64,000 bases of DNA, taken from contig OZ241871.1 of the NCBI GenBank assembly GCA_965202955.1, positions 3,348,001-3,412,000 on the forward strand, written 5' to 3'. This document shows, piece after piece, positions 42,232 through 53,462 of this stretch. A program made the position numbers and the translations under genes. Numbering within the stretch: position 1 is the stretch's first letter; each line of letters opens with the position of its first letter. This stretch comes from Bin5 sp034422415 (lineage in GTDB: Bacteria; Chloroflexota; Anaerolineae; Caldilineales; Caldilineaceae). Under the pieces are notes generated by a model that had not been told where the DNA came from, searched no databases, and saw only the letters and a list, made by a program, of their open reading frames with translations.

Positions 42232-43527
42232 ATGTCCCCACAAACAGACATCGCCGCCTTCATCCAGCAGATCCCGCTCGTCGATACGCACGAGCACATG
42301 CGCTACGAGCATCTCTACCTCGACGAACAGCCCGATATCCTCGTCCAGCTCTTCCAGAACTACGTCTCCGCCGACCTCTTCGTGGCCGGCGCGTCGCAAG
42401 ATTCCCTCAACCGTCTCTTCGATCAGAACGACCCCGATGTGGCCGCCCGCTTCGCGCCCGTCCAGCCTGCCTGGGAAATCGCCCAATACACCGGCTACGG
42501 TGAGGCCGTGCGCATCCTCGCCGCCGAACTCTACGGCCTCGACGATCTGACGCCCGAATCCATAGCCGCTGCCCAGGACAGAAACGAAGCAATTGTCCAG
42601 CCCGGCGAACGCCTGCGCCTGCTCAGAGACGTCGCCAATCTCGACCACATTCAGACCGACGCCAAATCAATGGACATCGAAGTCGACCGATCCGGGCCCG
42701 ACTTCTTCTTCTACGACATCTCCTGGGTCGATTTCTGCTCCGGCCGCCCCGACCACGAAGAGATCGGCCAGTCCACCGGCCTTGAGGTGACCGACCTGCC
42801 CTCGCTCCGCCGCGTCATGGAAACCATCTTCGCCTCCTCCTCGTCCGCCGCCATCGCCGTCAAGACGCAGCACGCCTACAACCGTACCCTGCGCTGGCAG
42901 GAGCGCTCCGACGCCGAAGCCGCCCGCGCCCTCGATGTCTATCTGCGCGACCCCGACAATATGGATGAGGCAACCAGGCTCTGTCTCGGCGACTGGAGTT
43001 GGGCCCGCGGCGTCGAGCTCTGCATCGAGCACGACCTGCCGCAGAAAGTCCATACCGGCTATTACGCCGGACACAGCCGCATGCCCGTCGACTACATCCG
43101 CAGCGGCCATCTCTCGCCCCTGCTCGCCAAATACCCCGACGCCCGCTTCGTCCTCATGCACATCGCCTACCCCTACACCGAAGAGCTGATCGCCCTCGCC
43201 AAGCACTATCCCAACGTTTACGCCGACCTCTGCTGGGCCTGGAGCATCAACCCTCTCAGCTCCACCGAGTTCGTGCGCCGCTTCGTCCACGCCGCCCCCG
43301 CCAACAAGCTCTTCCTCTTCGGCGGCGATACCGGCTACCCCGGCCCCGCCCTCGCCTACGCCCGCCAGGCCCGTACCTGGTTCACACGCGCCATGCAGGC
43401 CGAAATCGACGACGGCCTCCTCACCGAGACCCAGGCCATCCACCTCGCGCAGCGCTACATGCGCGACAACCAGTACGACTGCTTCCGCGTCGAAGAGAAA
43501 AAGGCCTACATGCGCGCCGCCGCCTGA
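42232..43527 (+). CDS. Amidohydrolase-family protein (Amidohydrolase_2-like), long form
   Basis: A 431-residue TIM-barrel hydrolase. The N-terminal metal site is LVDTHEHMRYEHLYLD (D18, H20, H22). A lysine in AVKTQHAYNRTL, HTGYYAGHSRMP, LMHIAYPY and FGGDTGYPG provide the other likely ligands and the catalytic Asp. It has a large insertion (about 55-180) relative to short amidohydrolases and some resemblance to uronate-isomerase-like proteins of sugar catabolism. The sulfatase gene starts 29 bases after its stop. Substrate unknown. Confidence 0.87.
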   Translation: MSPQTDIAAFIQQIPLVDTHEHMRYEHLYLDEQPDILVQLFQNYVSADLFVAGASQDSLNRLFDQNDPDVAARFAPVQPAWEIAQYTGYGEAVRILAAELYGLDDLTPESIAAAQDRNEAIVQPGERLRLLRDVANLDHIQTDAKSMDIEVDRSGPDFFFYDISWVDFCSGRPDHEEIGQSTGLEVTDLPSLRRVMETIFASSSSAAIAVKTQHAYNRTLRWQERSDAEAARALDVYLRDPDNMDEATRLCLGDWSWARGVELCIEHDLPQKVHTGYYAGHSRMPVDYIRSGHLSPLLAKYPDARFVLMHIAYPYTEELIALAKHYPNVYADLCWAWSINPLSSTEFVRRFVHAAPANKLFLFGGDTGYPGPALAYARQARTWFTRAMQAEIDDGLLTETQAIHLAQRYMRDNQYDCFRVEEKKAYMRAAA

Positions 43528-43556
43528 CCCGCCTTGCCCTGAAAGAGTCCTGCCGC

Positions 43557-44987
43557 ATGGCCGACAACCGCCCCAACATCGTTCTGATCATCACCGACCA
43601 GCAGCGTTTCGACACGATCGCGGCCCTGGGCTTCAGTTACATGGAGACGCCCCACCTGGACCGTCTCGTCCGCGAGGGTGTCACTTTTACGAACTGCCAC
43701 ATCACCGCGCCCTCCTGCGCGCCCGCACGCGCCAGCCTCTTCACCGGCTGCTATCCCCACACCACCGGAATCCTCAAGAATGGCGACCGCTGGACCCGCT
43801 CCTGGGTCGAGGACCTGAACGCAGGCGGCTACCATTGCGTCAACGTCGGCAAGATGCACACCTCACCCTTCGAAACGCCTCTCGGCTTCCACGAACGCTA
43901 CGTCGTCGAGAACAAGGACCGCTACCTCGAAGGCCGCTACTACTACGATGAGTGGGACAAGGCCCTGCGCGCCCGCGGCCTCGTCAAACAGCAACGCGTC
44001 CTCTACCGCCAGCGAGCCGACTACAACGAGTCCCTCGGCGCATTCGATTGGGAGCTGCCCGAAGATACGCACCCCGACAACTTCGTCGGCGACTTCGCCT
44101 CCTGGTGGGTGCGCAGCAAACCCCGCCCGGACGGCCCCCTCTTTCTCCAGGTCGGCTTCCCCGGCCCCCATCCCCCCTACGACCCCACGCCCGCCTACGC
44201 CGCGCGCTACATGGAGAAGTCTTTGCCGGTCCAGCCGGTGACCCCGGAGGAGATCGCCGCCCAACCGCCGCCGTACCAGGAAATGCGCGTCCACAACGCC
44301 GACGTCGATCACGATTCCGTCGTCCATCTGATCGACCCCACCCCCGAGCAGCGCCACCGCCAGCGCGCCTACTACCTCGCCAATGTCTCCATGATCGATG
44401 CAAAAGTAGGTGAGCTGCTGCAGGCGCTGGAGGAGCAGGGCTACCTCGAAAATACGGTCGTTATCTTCACCTCCGACCACGGCGACTGCCTCGGCGACCA
44501 TGGCCACAGCCAAAAGTGGACCATGTACGACACGATTACGCGCGTGCCCGCAATCGTCTGGGCTCCGCACCGCTTCGCCGGCGGCCGCTCCCTCCCCCAG
44601 ATCTGCTCACTCTTCGATCTGGGGCCCACAATCCTTGAGCTCGCCGGGCTCGACGTACCCGAATCGTTCGAGGCCTGTTCCCTGCTGCACGCCCTTGAGG
44701 GAGAGCAGTGGCAAGGCAGAGACGCGGTCTACGCCGAACACAGCCGCGACGGGCTCCTGCCGACCGACTACATGACCATGGTTCGCACCGCCGAATGGAA
44801 ACTGGTGCATTTCTTTGACGAGCCCTTCGGCCAACTCTTCGACCTCGCCAATGATCCCCAGGAGATCAACAATCTGTGGGACGACCCTGCCCGCGCCGGC
44901 ATGAAGCAAGAGCTGCTCCAAAAGCTGTTGGCGTGGCGCATCAGGAGCGGACTGACCACCAAAGACTGGGCCCAAAACTGCCGCTGA
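43557..44987 (+). CDS. Type I (formylglycine) sulfatase
   Basis: A 476-residue sulfatase. PNIVLIITDQQRFDT gives the metal-binding D14 and Q15, and C54-A-P-A-R58 within SCAPARASLFTG is the C-x-P-x-R motif in which the Cys becomes formylglycine. KMHTSPF, VGFPGPHPPYDP and FTSDHGDCLGDHG supply the remaining metal and sulfate ligands. No signal peptide is present, so it acts in the cytosol, probably on an imported sulfated sugar or ester. A formylglycine-generating enzyme is not in the window. AAGAG stands 12 bases before the ATG. Confidence 0.93.
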   Translation: MADNRPNIVLIITDQQRFDTIAALGFSYMETPHLDRLVREGVTFTNCHITAPSCAPARASLFTGCYPHTTGILKNGDRWTRSWVEDLNAGGYHCVNVGKMHTSPFETPLGFHERYVVENKDRYLEGRYYYDEWDKALRARGLVKQQRVLYRQRADYNESLGAFDWELPEDTHPDNFVGDFASWWVRSKPRPDGPLFLQVGFPGPHPPYDPTPAYAARYMEKSLPVQPVTPEEIAAQPPPYQEMRVHNADVDHDSVVHLIDPTPEQRHRQRAYYLANVSMIDAKVGELLQALEEQGYLENTVVIFTSDHGDCLGDHGHSQKWTMYDTITRVPAIVWAPHRFAGGRSLPQICSLFDLGPTILELAGLDVPESFEACSLLHALEGEQWQGRDAVYAEHSRDGLLPTDYMTMVRTAEWKLVHFFDEPFGQLFDLANDPQEINNLWDDPARAGMKQELLQKLLAWRIRSGLTTKDWAQNCR

Positions 44988-44999
44988 ATGGAGACTATG

Positions 45000-46139
45000 A
45001 TGAAGATCACCGACGTACGCACCATATTCGCCGACCAATACCTCTTCGTCGAAGTCGACACCGACGCCGGCATAACCGGACTGGGAGAGTCAGGATCCTG
45101 GGGATTTCTGGAGGCCTCCGCGGCCGCGGTCAACACCTTCAAACGCTACCTCATCGGACAGGACCCGCTCCGCATCGAGCACCACTGGCAATACCTCTAC
45201 CGCTGGAGCCACTTCCGCGGCTCCGCCGTCATGGGCGCGCTCAGCGCGATCGACATCGCCCTCTGGGACATCGCCGGCAAACATTTCGGTGTCCCTTCCT
45301 ACCAGCTCCTCGGCGGCAAGGTGCGCGACAAAGCGCGTGTCTACTACCACGTATTCGGTGAAACAAAAGAAGAGCTGATCGCCGGCTGCGCCGACGCCAG
45401 GGAGCGCGGCTTCACCGCCGTCGGCCACCTCACGCCCTTCCTCGACGACAGCCGCGACATCCCATACTTCAAGACGCACGTCGACATGGTCCAGGATGCC
45501 GTTGAAACCGTCGCCGCCTACCGGGAGGCCGTGGGACGCGACGTCGACCTCTGCATCGAGATCCACCGCCGTCTCACCCCCAGCGAGGCCATCGTGCTCG
45601 GCCGCGCCATCGAACCCTACCACCCCTACTTCTACGAGGATCCCGTGACCCCCGACAACCTCGACGAGATGGCGCTCGTCGCCTCCAAAATCGGCATTCC
45701 CATCGCCACCGGCGAACGCCTTTTCAGCATCTGGGAGTTCCAGGCCCTCCTGCAGCGCGGCGCCGTCCAGTTCGTCCGCCCCGACGTCTGCATGGTCGGC
45801 GGCCTCAGCCACGCCAAGAAGATCGCCGCCCTCGCCGAGGCTTTCCATGTCCAGGTTGTCCCCCACAACCCCCTCAGCCCGGTCAGCACCGCCGCCTGCA
45901 TCCAGCTGGCTGCCTGCATCCCCAATTTCGCCCTGCAGGAATATCCCGTCGGCGAAGACCTGCCTCCCAAGAGTGAAATCGTCAAATCCGCCCTGGCACA
46001 GGAAAACGGATTCCTCATCGTTCCCGACGCCCCCGGCATCGGCATCGAGCTCGCCGAGGACGCCGCCGAGCGCCATCCCTACGTCCCGCGCGCTGTCCAG
46101 ACGCGTCTCCACGCCGACGGCTCCGTCGTGGACCAATAG
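45000..46139 (+). CDS. Enolase-superfamily dehydratase (mandelate racemase / galactonate dehydratase-like)
   Basis: A 379-residue enzyme with an alpha+beta capping domain and a modified TIM barrel. Active-site marks fit the D-galactonate/mannonate dehydratase subgroup: LCIEIHRRL (metal acidic residue and catalytic His), YEDPV, ATGERL and VVPHNPLSP. It probably dehydrates a sugar acid to a 2-keto-3-deoxy acid. GGAG lies 6 bases before the ATG at 45000; two ATGs at 44988 and 44997 are alternatives. It follows the sulfatase immediately and closes the sugar-acid gene group. Confidence 0.9.
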   Translation: MKITDVRTIFADQYLFVEVDTDAGITGLGESGSWGFLEASAAAVNTFKRYLIGQDPLRIEHHWQYLYRWSHFRGSAVMGALSAIDIALWDIAGKHFGVPSYQLLGGKVRDKARVYYHVFGETKEELIAGCADARERGFTAVGHLTPFLDDSRDIPYFKTHVDMVQDAVETVAAYREAVGRDVDLCIEIHRRLTPSEAIVLGRAIEPYHPYFYEDPVTPDNLDEMALVASKIGIPIATGERLFSIWEFQALLQRGAVQFVRPDVCMVGGLSHAKKIAALAEAFHVQVVPHNPLSPVSTAACIQLAACIPNFALQEYPVGEDLPPKSEIVKSALAQENGFLIVPDAPGIGIELAEDAAERHPYVPRAVQTRLHADGSVVDQ

Positions 46140-46295
46140 CTCGCCATGCTTGTCAGGCAAGCTCACCTGAAACTGCGTGATTTGAACGCCTGCCCGCAGG
46201 CCTACGGCACTTCAGGACCAGGTTAGCCGGGGCCGGGCAATGAGTTGCCAGACACTGCTATTGGGAATTGTCCAATGCAAGTTCGTGGTTCCCAT

Positions 46296-46325
46296 TTGCC
46301 GCGCCCCAGGCGGAAGTGGTATACT
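46296..46325 (+). promoter_or_regulatory. Predicted promoter of the leuS leader
   Basis: TTGCCG (46296-46301), 18-base spacer, TATACT (46320-46325). The transcript start would be near 46332, about 274 bases before leuS and only a few bases before the leader ORF ATG. Confidence 0.55.
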
Positions 46326-46335
46326 GCCCCCCGTT

Positions 46336-46422
46336 ATGAAAAACAGCGCGCGGCGCATGCGAAATCTGATTCCCTTCATCACCGGCGGCATCTCAGTCGG
46401 CGGTCTCCTCGCGCTTAGATAG
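46336..46422 (+). CDS. Putative 28-residue leuS leader peptide ending in clustered Leu codons
   Basis: The ORF from ATG 46336 to TAG 46420-46422 begins MKNSARRMRNL and ends GGLLALR, with CTC-CTC-GCG-CTT-AGA just before the stop. It starts about 4 bases after the predicted transcript start, so it would be translated almost leaderless. The stop codon abuts a hairpin (46422-46468), the arrangement expected of a ribosome-mediated attenuator that senses charged tRNA-Leu. No experimental support; codon content is suggestive rather than extreme. Confidence 0.4.
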   Translation: MKNSARRMRNLIPFITGGISVGGLLALR

Positions 46423-46468
46423 CCCGCGCCGGGGAATAGCCCAAAGCAGTCCCCGAGCCAGAGCGGGC
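46422..46468 (+). promoter_or_regulatory. Hairpin after the leuS leader ORF (possible anti-terminator or pause element)
   Basis: Outer stem GCCCGC (46422-46427) pairs with GCGGGC (46463-46468); inner stem GGGGA (46431-46435) pairs with TCCCC (46450-46454). The left arm begins at the last base of the leader stop codon, so a ribosome stalled on the Leu codons or at the stop would mask it. Confidence 0.4.
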
Positions 46469-46507
46469 GCAACCGAAAACGTGAGATGTGGAACGCGGAC
46501 CGCAATG

Positions 46508-46539
46508 ACGCGGACTTCGCCGCCACGTGTCGCGTTTTT
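46508..46539 (+). terminator. Candidate attenuator terminator before leuS
   Basis: ACGCGGAC (46508-46515) pairs with GTCGCGT (46529-46535) through seven base pairs with one bulged G, over a 13-base loop, and is followed by T5 (46535-46539). An identical ACGCGGAC lies at 46493-46500 and could pair with the same right arm. The terminator sits 67 bases before the leuS ATG. Confidence 0.45.
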
Positions 46540-46605
46540 CTGTTCCCAACACCATCAGCCTTCAGGAAGCCAATAGCAGAAAATCCTCCGTCACAGGAGA
46601 TGTTC

Positions 46606-49155
<2,550 letters not shown>

Positions 49156-49184
49156 CGGGCGGCCCGCGGCCATCGGGTGAAACA

Positions 49185-49511
49185 ATGAAAGTCATCGTCG
49201 ACCTCTGCGTCGTTCCCATCGGCGTGGGCGTTTCAGTCTCGGAATACGTCGCCGCCTGCGAGCGCATCCTCGACGAGGCCGGCCTGCACCATCAGATGCA
49301 CGCCTACGGCACAAACATTGAAGGCGAGTGGGACCAGGTCTTTGACGCCGTCAAACGTTGCCACCAGATCGTGCATCAGATGGGCGCGCCGCGCATTTCC
49401 ACTAGCCTGAAAGTCGGCACGCGCTGCGACCGCGAACAGACCATGCAGGACAAAATCGATAGTGTCAGCAGTAAGCTGAAAGGGGAGCCGCCGCCTGTCT
49501 CGACAACCTGA
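49185..49511 (+). CDS. MTH1187/YkoF-type thiamine-binding-family protein
   Basis: A 108-residue ferredoxin-like fold protein of the DUF77 group. Typical family residues are VDLCVVPIGVGVSVSEYVAACERIL, YGTNIEGEWDQVFDAVKRCHQ and ISTSLKVGTRCDR. Relatives bind thiamine or hydroxymethylpyrimidine as oligomers; the exact role is unsettled. It follows leuS by 29 bases and precedes the HIT gene by 32, probably on one transcript. It is not near thiN (8610). Confidence 0.88.
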   Translation: MKVIVDLCVVPIGVGVSVSEYVAACERILDEAGLHHQMHAYGTNIEGEWDQVFDAVKRCHQIVHQMGAPRISTSLKVGTRCDREQTMQDKIDSVSSKLKGEPPPVSTT

Positions 49512-49543
49512 CCTGGAACAGGGCGGCGCAAGGAAAGGAACTG

Positions 49544-49894
49544 ATGAGCGAAGACTGCATTTTCTGCAAAATCGTTGCCGGCGAGATCCCCTCGGACCAG
49601 TTGTACCAGGACGAGCTCGTGACCGCCTTTCGCGACATCTCACCCCAGGCCCCCGTGCACCTCCTGATCGTTCCCAACCGGCACTTCGACAGTCTTGGTG
49701 ATATGGGTGACGAACAGGCGGACCTGTTGGGCCGCATCGCACAGGTGGCCGGCCAGCTGGCCGCGCAGGAAAGTGTCGCCTCCGATGGCTGGCGTTTCGT
49801 AACCAATATCGGCGCCCATGGCGGCCAGGAAGTCCTCCATACCCACTTTCACCTGCTGGGAGGACGCCCTCTCGGACCGCTCCTGGCCCGCTGA
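49544..49894 (+). CDS. HIT-family nucleotide hydrolase/transferase (HINT-like)
   Basis: A 116-residue histidine-triad protein of the HINT branch, whose members hydrolyse adenosine phosphoramidates. The N-terminus CIFCKIVAGEIPS (C5, C8) is typical, and the triad H99-x-H101-x-H103 is in VLHTHFHLLGGR. GGAAAGGAA precedes the ATG. Length is standard for the family. Confidence 0.95.
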   Translation: MSEDCIFCKIVAGEIPSDQLYQDELVTAFRDISPQAPVHLLIVPNRHFDSLGDMGDEQADLLGRIAQVAGQLAAQESVASDGWRFVTNIGAHGGQEVLHTHFHLLGGRPLGPLLAR

Positions 49895-49905
49895 ACTGAA
49901 CGAGT

Positions 49906-49938
49906 AGCCTGCCGGCGGCGGACAGCTGCCGGAAGGCT
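49906..49938. terminator. Hairpin between convergent HIT and O-methyltransferase genes
   Basis: AGCCT and CCGGC (49906-49910, 49912-49916) pair with GCCGG and AGGCT (49928-49932, 49934-49938), with one G-A mismatch and an 11-base loop. Neither side has a T-run, so it is a weak bidirectional terminator candidate. Confidence 0.35.
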
Positions 49939-49950
49939 CGCCTCTCCCGC

Positions 49951-50601
49951 CTACTTCACAACCGCCATCGCCAGTCCATCCTCGTATGGTACGACCGTGC
50001 TGACCAGCCGCTCGTCCTCGCCCAATACCCGCAGAAATCGACGCATCCCCTGCACCCAGTCCCAGTCCTGCCTCTCAGGGTCCATCAGGCTCCCCCACAT
50101 GCAAACATTGTCTCCCAGGATAACCGTCCCTGAGCGACTGTAACGCAGCGCATAATCCAGATAGTCGGGATAATTGCCCTTGTCCGCGTCGATGAAAACC
50201 AGGTCGAACGGCGCTTCATCGGCCAGCCCAGGCAAACTCCCGAGCGCCTCTCCCACACGCACCTCTGTCTTGTCCGCCAGCCCCATCATACGCCACTGCT
50301 CACGGGCAAAGTCGGCGTGTTTCCGCTCCAGCTCCAGGCCGATCAACTTGCCGCCGGGCGGCAAAGCGCGGGCGATCCAAGCCCCGCTGTATCCCCCCAG
50401 GACCCCGATCTCTAACACCTTGCGTGCGCCCATCAATTGCACCAGGACCTGAAGGAACTTGCCCTGCTCCGGGCCGATGCTTATGTTGGGCAGCCCGGCC
50501 GCGTCCGCTTCCTCTTGGAGGCGCGCCAAGGCAGCATCATCGCAATGAAAGTGCTCGCGTATGAGCTGCTGATAGGGATCGATTTCTGTCAATTTTGACA
50601 T
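49951..50601 (-). CDS. SAM-dependent O-methyltransferase (caffeoyl-CoA OMT-like)
   Basis: A 216-residue class I methyltransferase. Motif I is KVLEIGVLGGYSGAWIARALPPGGKLIGLELE (about 61-92), motif IV is FDLVFIDADKGNYPDYLDYAL, followed by ILGDNVCMWGSL. The metal-binding Asp and Asn of the cation-dependent group (DADK, GDN) are kept. Its bacterial relatives methylate catechol-like or tRNA hydroxyuridine groups (TrmR); which applies is unknown. It lies 24 bases downstream of radA on the minus strand. Confidence 0.9.
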   Translation of the reverse strand: MSKLTEIDPYQQLIREHFHCDDAALARLQEEADAAGLPNISIGPEQGKFLQVLVQLMGARKVLEIGVLGGYSGAWIARALPPGGKLIGLELERKHADFAREQWRMMGLADKTEVRVGEALGSLPGLADEAPFDLVFIDADKGNYPDYLDYALRYSRSGTVILGDNVCMWGSLMDPERQDWDWVQGMRRFLRVLGEDERLVSTVVPYEDGLAMAVVK

Positions 50602-50625
50602 CAGTTGTCTCCAGGAATCTGTTCT

Positions 50626-52056
50626 TCATTTCACCAGCGCGGCATCCAGCGCTTCACCCAACGTACGCGCGCCAACTGCCTCGATCTCGCCGGGCAGATC
50701 GGGCGCACCATGCCCCCCGCCGGCGGATATCTCGCCGCCGCCCGCCCGTACTCGCGCGCGCCGGAGCGCATGACGGGGCACGACCGCACGCGTAAACCCC
50801 AACTTCGCCGCCTCGCGCAGCCGCTGCGATAGCTGACTGACGCTCCTCAGTTCCCCGCTCAGACCAATCTCCCCCAGCAGCACCACCTCCGCCGCGAGCG
50901 GCACGTTGCGATAGCTGCTGGCTATCGCTGCGGCAATCGCCAGGTCCACGGCCGGCTCGCCAACCCGCAATCCGCTGATGACATTCACAAAAATGTCCTG
51001 CGCGCCAAGCGACAGACTCAACCGCTTGCTCAATACAGCCGTCATCAGCAAGAGCCTGTTGAAATCCACGCCGTTTCCTGTTCGTCGCGGCTGGCTGAAC
51101 GGAGTCGGGCTGGCCAGCGCCTGCACCTCGACAAGCAGCGGCCGGCTGCCCTCCAGCGGCACCGAGATCGCGCTGCCCGCAACATTCGGGAGTCGCTCCG
51201 CCAAAAACAGCTCGGAAGGGTTCGCAACCGGCACCATACCCCGCTCCGTCATCTCGAATACGCCCACCTCATTCGTGCTGCCAAAGCGGTTCTTCACCGA
51301 CCGCAACAGCCGGTAAGCGTGAAAGCGCTCTCCCTCCAGTTGCAATACAGCGTCAACCATGTGCTCCAGCACGCGCGGTCCGGCAATAGACCCTTCTTTG
51401 GTCACATGACCCACAAGGAACAGCGGAATGTTGATCTGCCTGGCCTGCCGCAGCAGCAGCGCGGCGCAATCCCGCACCTGTGAAACCGTTCCAGCCGCTC
51501 CCCCGCCGGCGTTACTGTGAATCGCCTGAATCGAATCGACGATTACCAGTGATGGCCGTATCTTTTCGACCTGTTCCAGGATCTGCTCCAGGATCGTGTC
51601 GGCAAGAACGAGCAGCCTCGCCTCCTTCAGCCCCAGACGCGTCGCCCTCTGCCCGATCTGAAAGGCGCTCTCCTCCCCGCTCACATACAGAACCTGGCCA
51701 ACCCGGCGCGCCACTTCGGCCGCCGTCTGAATCAGCAGCGTACTCTTGCCGATCCCCGGATCTCCGCCGACCAGAATCCCCGCGCCGGGCACGATTCCGC
51801 CTCCCAGAACTCGATTCAATTCAGGGTCTACAAGAACGACGCGGCGCGAAGGCTCGTCGGGAATCTCCGGCAAAGAAAGAGGGGTCGGCGTTTCCAAAGC
51901 ACCCCCGCCGCTATATCGCAACCCCGGCCCGCCCTCCGGAACACGCCTTTCCTCCAGCGTGTTCCACTCACCGCACTCCGGGCATCTGCCCATCCATTTC
52001 ATCTGCACGCCGCCGCATTCGCTGCAGATGTACTGCGTCTTGGCCCTGCTCGCCAT
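50626..52056 (-). CDS. radA: DNA repair protein RadA (Sms)
   Basis: A 476-residue RecA-like ATPase with an N-terminal C4 zinc finger (CSECGGVQMKWMGRCPECGEW), Walker A GGDPGIGKST (about 97-106), the RadA-specific SVKNRFGSTNEVGVFEM with the KNRFG motif, and a C-terminal Lon-protease-like domain without protease residues. It processes branched recombination intermediates. A Gly- and Arg-rich insertion of about 25 residues lies near 432-456, inside the C-terminal domain. GGGGAAGG precedes the ATG. It is downstream of glyA and upstream of the methyltransferase on the minus strand. Confidence 0.95.
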   Translation of the reverse strand: MASRAKTQYICSECGGVQMKWMGRCPECGEWNTLEERRVPEGGPGLRYSGGGALETPTPLSLPEIPDEPSRRVVLVDPELNRVLGGGIVPGAGILVGGDPGIGKSTLLIQTAAEVARRVGQVLYVSGEESAFQIGQRATRLGLKEARLLVLADTILEQILEQVEKIRPSLVIVDSIQAIHSNAGGGAAGTVSQVRDCAALLLRQARQINIPLFLVGHVTKEGSIAGPRVLEHMVDAVLQLEGERFHAYRLLRSVKNRFGSTNEVGVFEMTERGMVPVANPSELFLAERLPNVAGSAISVPLEGSRPLLVEVQALASPTPFSQPRRTGNGVDFNRLLLMTAVLSKRLSLSLGAQDIFVNVISGLRVGEPAVDLAIAAAIASSYRNVPLAAEVVLLGEIGLSGELRSVSQLSQRLREAAKLGFTRAVVPRHALRRARVRAGGGEISAGGGHGAPDLPGEIEAVGARTLGEALDAALVK

Positions 52057-52077
52057 GCACGCCTTCCCCTGGCTCCG

Positions 52078-53394
52078 TCATGCCGGCGTCGGAAACGCCT
52101 GCACCATCTCTATCACCCCGCTCCGCACCTGCTTCTGCAGCCCTGAATCGTCGGGGTCCTTGGCTATCGCCGCGATCCAGTGTCCGATCTGCTCAAATTC
52201 CGGCTCCTTCATCCCCCGTGTCGTAGCAGCCGGCGTCCCCAGCCGGATGCCGCTCGTCACCATCGCCTTGCGCCGATCGAACGGAATCATATTCTTATTG
52301 CAGTGGATCGCCGCGTTGTCAAGCGCCGCCTCCACGACTTTACCGTTGATCTCTTCCTCGCCCAGGCTGTCCAGATCGACCAACAGCAGATGGTTGTCTG
52401 TCCCGCCCGAGACGGTGCGCAGGCCCTCGCGCTCCAGCGTCCCGCTCAAAACCTGGGCATTGTCCAGCACCTGTTGTTGATACCTCTTGAAGGACGGATC
52501 CAACGCCAGTCTGAAGCCTACCGCCTTTGCCGCAATGATGTGCATCAGCGGCCCACCCTGCATGCCGGGGAAAACAGCCCGGTTGATCGCCCTCGACTGT
52601 TCTTCCTTGCACAGGATGAGACCCCCGCGCGGGCCCCGCAATGTCTTGTGCGTCGTGGTTGTAACGACGTCGCAGTAGGGCACCGGGTCCGGGTGCAGCC
52701 CCGTCGCAATCAGTCCGGCTACATGCGCCATGTCCATCATCAGCAGGCAGCCGGCCTCGTCCGCAATCTCGCGCAGCAAAGGGTAATCGAAATGGCGCGG
52801 ATACGCGCTCGCCCCCACCAGCAGCAACTTCGGCTGGTGCTCCGCCGCCATCCGTCGAATTGTTTCGTAGTCGATCTGCTCCGTTTCGGGACTGAGTCCG
52901 TAGTGGACAAAGTTATAGTAGTGTCCCGAGCTGTTAAGGTGAAAACCATGACTCAAATGGCCGCCGTGGTCCAGCTTCATCGCCAGGACCGTGTCCCCCG
53001 GTTTTAGCAGCGCCATGTAGACCGCCGCGTTGGCCTGCGCGCCCGAATGCGGCTGCACATTGGCACTTTCCGCGCCAAAAAGCGCCTCAGCCCTCTCGAT
53101 CGCAATCTTCTCGGCAATGTCCACGTACTGACAGCCTCCGTAGTACCGCCGCCCCGGATAGCCTTCTGCGTACTTGTTCGTCAGCACGCTCCCCGCCGCC
53201 GCCAGCACCTCCGGAAAGACATAGTTCTCACTTGCTATCAGTTCGATTCCATTCGTCTGTCGCTGACGCTCCAGCTCAATCGCCCTGTACATTTCAGGAT
53301 CGCTCTCCCGCAAAACCTGCCGGGGATCAGGCTGCTCCGTCCAGGCGGGCAGGCTGATGTCAATCCCCTGGATCACATTCGAAATCTCGCTCAT
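52078..53394 (-). CDS. glyA: Serine hydroxymethyltransferase
   Basis: A 438-residue PLP enzyme that interconverts serine and glycine while charging tetrahydrofolate, which links to folKP in this window. Motifs are IELIASENYVFPEVLAAAGSVLTNKYAEGYPGRRYYGG, QPHSGAQANAAVYMALL, MMDMAHVAGLIATG and the PLP lysine in VVTTTTHKTLRGPRGGLI. AGGAGGG stands close before the ATG at 53394. An upstream in-frame ATG (53472) is excluded by the promoter at 53463-53491. radA follows after 21 bases. Confidence 0.96.
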   Translation of the reverse strand: MSEISNVIQGIDISLPAWTEQPDPRQVLRESDPEMYRAIELERQRQTNGIELIASENYVFPEVLAAAGSVLTNKYAEGYPGRRYYGGCQYVDIAEKIAIERAEALFGAESANVQPHSGAQANAAVYMALLKPGDTVLAMKLDHGGHLSHGFHLNSSGHYYNFVHYGLSPETEQIDYETIRRMAAEHQPKLLLVGASAYPRHFDYPLLREIADEAGCLLMMDMAHVAGLIATGLHPDPVPYCDVVTTTTHKTLRGPRGGLILCKEEQSRAINRAVFPGMQGGPLMHIIAAKAVGFRLALDPSFKRYQQQVLDNAQVLSGTLEREGLRTVSGGTDNHLLLVDLDSLGEEEINGKVVEAALDNAAIHCNKNMIPFDRRKAMVTSGIRLGTPAATTRGMKEPEFEQIGHWIAAIAKDPDDSGLQKQVRSGVIEMVQAFPTPA

Positions 53395-53462
53395 CGATGA
53401 ACCCTCCTGACTCCGTCCATGCAGCCGGCGACCGGCTGCACTGCACCTCACGCCAAAAATCA

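Noticed and set aside
46481..46540. T-box riboswitch in the leuS leader (GATGTGGAACGCGG resembles the T-box AGGGTGGAACCGCG core)
   Set aside because: The 14-base core has several mismatches, including inside the tRNA-binding bulge, and I could not find a Stem I with AG bulge and specifier loop; a leader-peptide attenuator fits better.
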